NCBI GenBank assembly: GCA_036735545.1
Contig: DAINOD010000013.1
Coordinates: forward strand, 1 to 51,329
Length of the DNA stretch: 51,329 nt
Source of the DNA: Rubrimonas sp036735545
GTDB taxonomy: Bacteria > Pseudomonadota > Alphaproteobacteria > Rhodobacterales > Rhodobacteraceae
Direction: 5' to 3'
Below, in pieces: positions 50,083-51,329 of the stretch. The stretch's first letter is position 1; every line of letters begins with the position of its first letter. The translations under genes were made by a program, and so were the position numbers. The notes under the pieces are model-generated. The model made no database searches and was not told where the DNA came from. It was given only the letters and a program-made list of their open reading frames with translations.

Positions 50083-51329
50083 TCAGAAGAGCATCGCCAT
50101 CGGGTCTTCGAGCAGGTCCTTCACCGCCGACAGGAAGCTCGCCCCCAACGCGCCGTCGATGACGCGGTGATCGACCGACAGCGTTACCGACATGACGGTG
50201 GCGATCGCCACCGCGTCGCCCTTCACGACCGCCTTCTTGACCCCCGCGCCGACCGCCAGGATCGAGGCGTGGGGCGGGTTGATCACCGCGTCGAAGTTGT
50301 CGATGCCGAACATGCCCAGGTTCGAGATCGCGAAGGAGCCGCCCTGATACTCCGCGGGCTGCAGCTTGCGCGCCTTGGCCCGCGCCGCGAGGTCCTTCAC
50401 CTCGGCGCTGATCGCCGACAGCGACTTGGCGTCGGCGTCGCGCACCACGGGCGTGAACAGCCCTCCCTCGATGGCCACGGCCACGGCGACGTCGGACGCC
50501 TTGAACTTAAGCACCCGGTCGCCCGCCCAGGCGGCGTTGCAGTCTGGCACCTTCTGCAGCGCCAGCGCGCAGGCCTTCACGATGAAATCGTTGACCGACA
50601 GCTTCACCCCGCGCGCCGACCCCTTGGCGTTGAGTTGCTCGCGCAGCGCCATCAGCGCGTCGAGTTCGATGTCGCGCCGCAGGTAGAAATGCGGGATGGT
50701 CTGCTTGGCCTCGGAGAGCCGCGCGGCGATGATCCGGCGCATGCCGTCCAGCGACATCTCCTCGAAGGCGCGGCCGGCGTACATCTTCTTCACCGTCTCC
50801 GCGGACATCCCCTGCGGGGCCGCGGTCGCCGGCGTCGCCGGCTTGGGCGTCTCGGCGGCGGGTGCCGGGGCTGCCTTGGCCTGAGGCTGCGCGGCCTCGA
50901 CGTCGGCCTTCACGATGCGCCCGTGCGGGCCGGAGCCCTTGAGCGCGCCGAGGTCGATCCCGCGATCCTTGGCGATGCGTCGGGCGAGGGGCGAGGCGAA
51001 GACCCGCTCGCCGCCGTGGCCCTCGGGCCCATGGGCGCCGTTGAGCGCCGGCTTCGGCGCCTCTGCCTTCGGCGCGGCCTCGGCCGTGGCGGTCTCCGCC
51101 TTCGGGGCGGCGTCCTTCTGGGCGGCGTCCTTCGGCGCATCCTTCAAGGCGGCTGCGTCCTCGCCCTCGGCGAGCAGCACCGCGATGACGCTGTTGACCT
51201 TCACGCCCTGCGCGCCCTCGGGAACGACGATCTTGCCGATCGTTCCCTCGTCGACCGCCTCGACCTCCATGGTGGCCTTGTCGGTCTCGATCTCGGCGAT
51301 CACGTCGCCGGACTTCACCCGGTCGCCCT
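50083..51329 (-). CDS. pdhC: dihydrolipoamide acetyltransferase, pyruvate dehydrogenase E2 (5' end beyond window)
   Basis: The E2 core of pyruvate dehydrogenase, which transfers acetyl from lipoyl-Lys to CoA. Visible parts: the end of the lipoyl domain with the lipoylated Lys in IETDKATMEVE, an Ala/Pro/Lys-rich linker, the E1/E3-binding domain (FASPLARRIAKDRGIDLGALKGSGPHGRIVKADV), a second linker, and the catalytic domain ending with HRVIDGALGASFL (catalytic His and Asp). The start lies right of the window, so the missing N-terminus is an edge effect. The family N-terminus would add only about 30-40 residues. Confidence 0.96.
   Translation of the reverse strand, partial: GDRVKSGDVIAEIETDKATMEVEAVDEGTIGKIVVPEGAQGVKVNSVIAVLLAEGEDAAALKDAPKDAAQKDAAPKAETATAEAAPKAEAPKPALNGAHGPEGHGGERVFASPLARRIAKDRGIDLGALKGSGPHGRIVKADVEAAQPQAKAAPAPAAETPKPATPATAAPQGMSAETVKKMYAGRAFEEMSLDGMRRIIAARLSEAKQTIPHFYLRRDIELDALMALREQLNAKGSARGVKLSVNDFIVKACALALQKVPDCNAAWAGDRVLKFKASDVAVAVAIEGGLFTPVVRDADAKSLSAISAEVKDLAARAKARKLQPAEYQGGSFAISNLGMFGIDNFDAVINPPHASILAVGAGVKKAVVKGDAVAIATVMSVTLSVDHRVIDGALGASFLSAVKDLLEDPMAMLF

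Noticed and set aside
50083..51329. Truncated pdhC as a pseudogene
   Set aside because: The frame stays open to the last base of the window and the lipoyl domain is cut mid-way, so it is an edge effect.

Overview
The window is a very G+C-rich, almost gap-free stretch of alphaproteobacterial chromosome. The gene orders rpsA-cmk-aroA, tsaB-rimI-mucR-miaB and phoH-ybeY-corC-lnt-(XRE)-metK-trmB, and DUF1285-Nudix-cca facing moxR-DUF58-DUF4159, are ones I associate with Rhodobacterales, so I infer a high-GC member of that order. The MucR protein has lost two of the four classical zinc ligands, and the D-xylose operon is of the alphaproteobacterial ABC type. I see no tRNA, rRNA, IS element, phage gene or CRISPR array. 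Because of the base composition, long open frames lie opposite nearly every gene; I treat these as shadows.

Layout. 1-5.5 kb (minus): rpsA (cut by the window start), cmk, aroA, a 36-residue ORF, a GFA-type zinc protein, trmB and metK. 5.6-18.5 kb (minus): an XRE regulator, lnt, corC, ybeY and phoH, then an SbtA-type bicarbonate permease with a PII-like partner, then miaB, mucR, rimI, tsaB, nfuA, a universal stress protein, an amidase, a stand-alone MetE-like enzyme and an RluB-like pseudouridine synthase. tadA diverges from this block. 19-23.4 kb: a metal hydrolase (minus), then on plus a CREST/alkaline-ceramidase-like membrane protein, gatC, gatA, a histidine phosphatase and hsp20. 23.4-28.3 kb: a FemAB-like protein, a 55-residue membrane protein, and an unassigned catabolic group (FAD oxidase, 3-hydroxyacid dehydrogenase, SDR, TIM-barrel protein) around a perfect 20-bp palindrome. 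28.4-31 kb: a fatty-acid-hydroxylase-family protein, a DUF3108 secreted protein and a two-domain VOC protein. 31.1-38.5 kb: a complete xylose module, xylF-H-G-B-A (minus) divergent from a ROK regulator (plus), followed by a TPP enzyme. 40.2-42.5 kb (minus): DUF1285, Nudix and cca. 42.6-49.4 kb (plus): MoxR, DUF58, a BatA/DUF4159 protein and a VWA-like membrane protein. 49.4 kb to the end (minus): two small membrane proteins and pdhC (E2), cut by the window end.

How it fits together. Most of the first 19 kb is translation and RNA maintenance (S1, MiaB, TrmB, TsaB, RimI, YbeY, PhoH, RluB, TadA, Cca, GatCA) in tight operons with ATGA, GTGA or TGATG overlaps. The accessory content is the xylose operon, the unassigned oxidoreductase cluster, the SbtA/PII pair, the ceramidase-like protein and the MoxR group. 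Regulation is visible as inverted repeats: a stem that contains the aroA ribosome binding site, a strong stem-loop between xylF and xylH, an AT-rich repeat in the xyl divergent promoter, and palindromes in three other divergent or upstream regions. No wholly new system is certain. The points I would check first are the apparent CUG starts of tsaB and the amidase gene, the SbtA/PII insertion, the ceramidase-like protein, and the palindrome-controlled oxidoreductase cluster.
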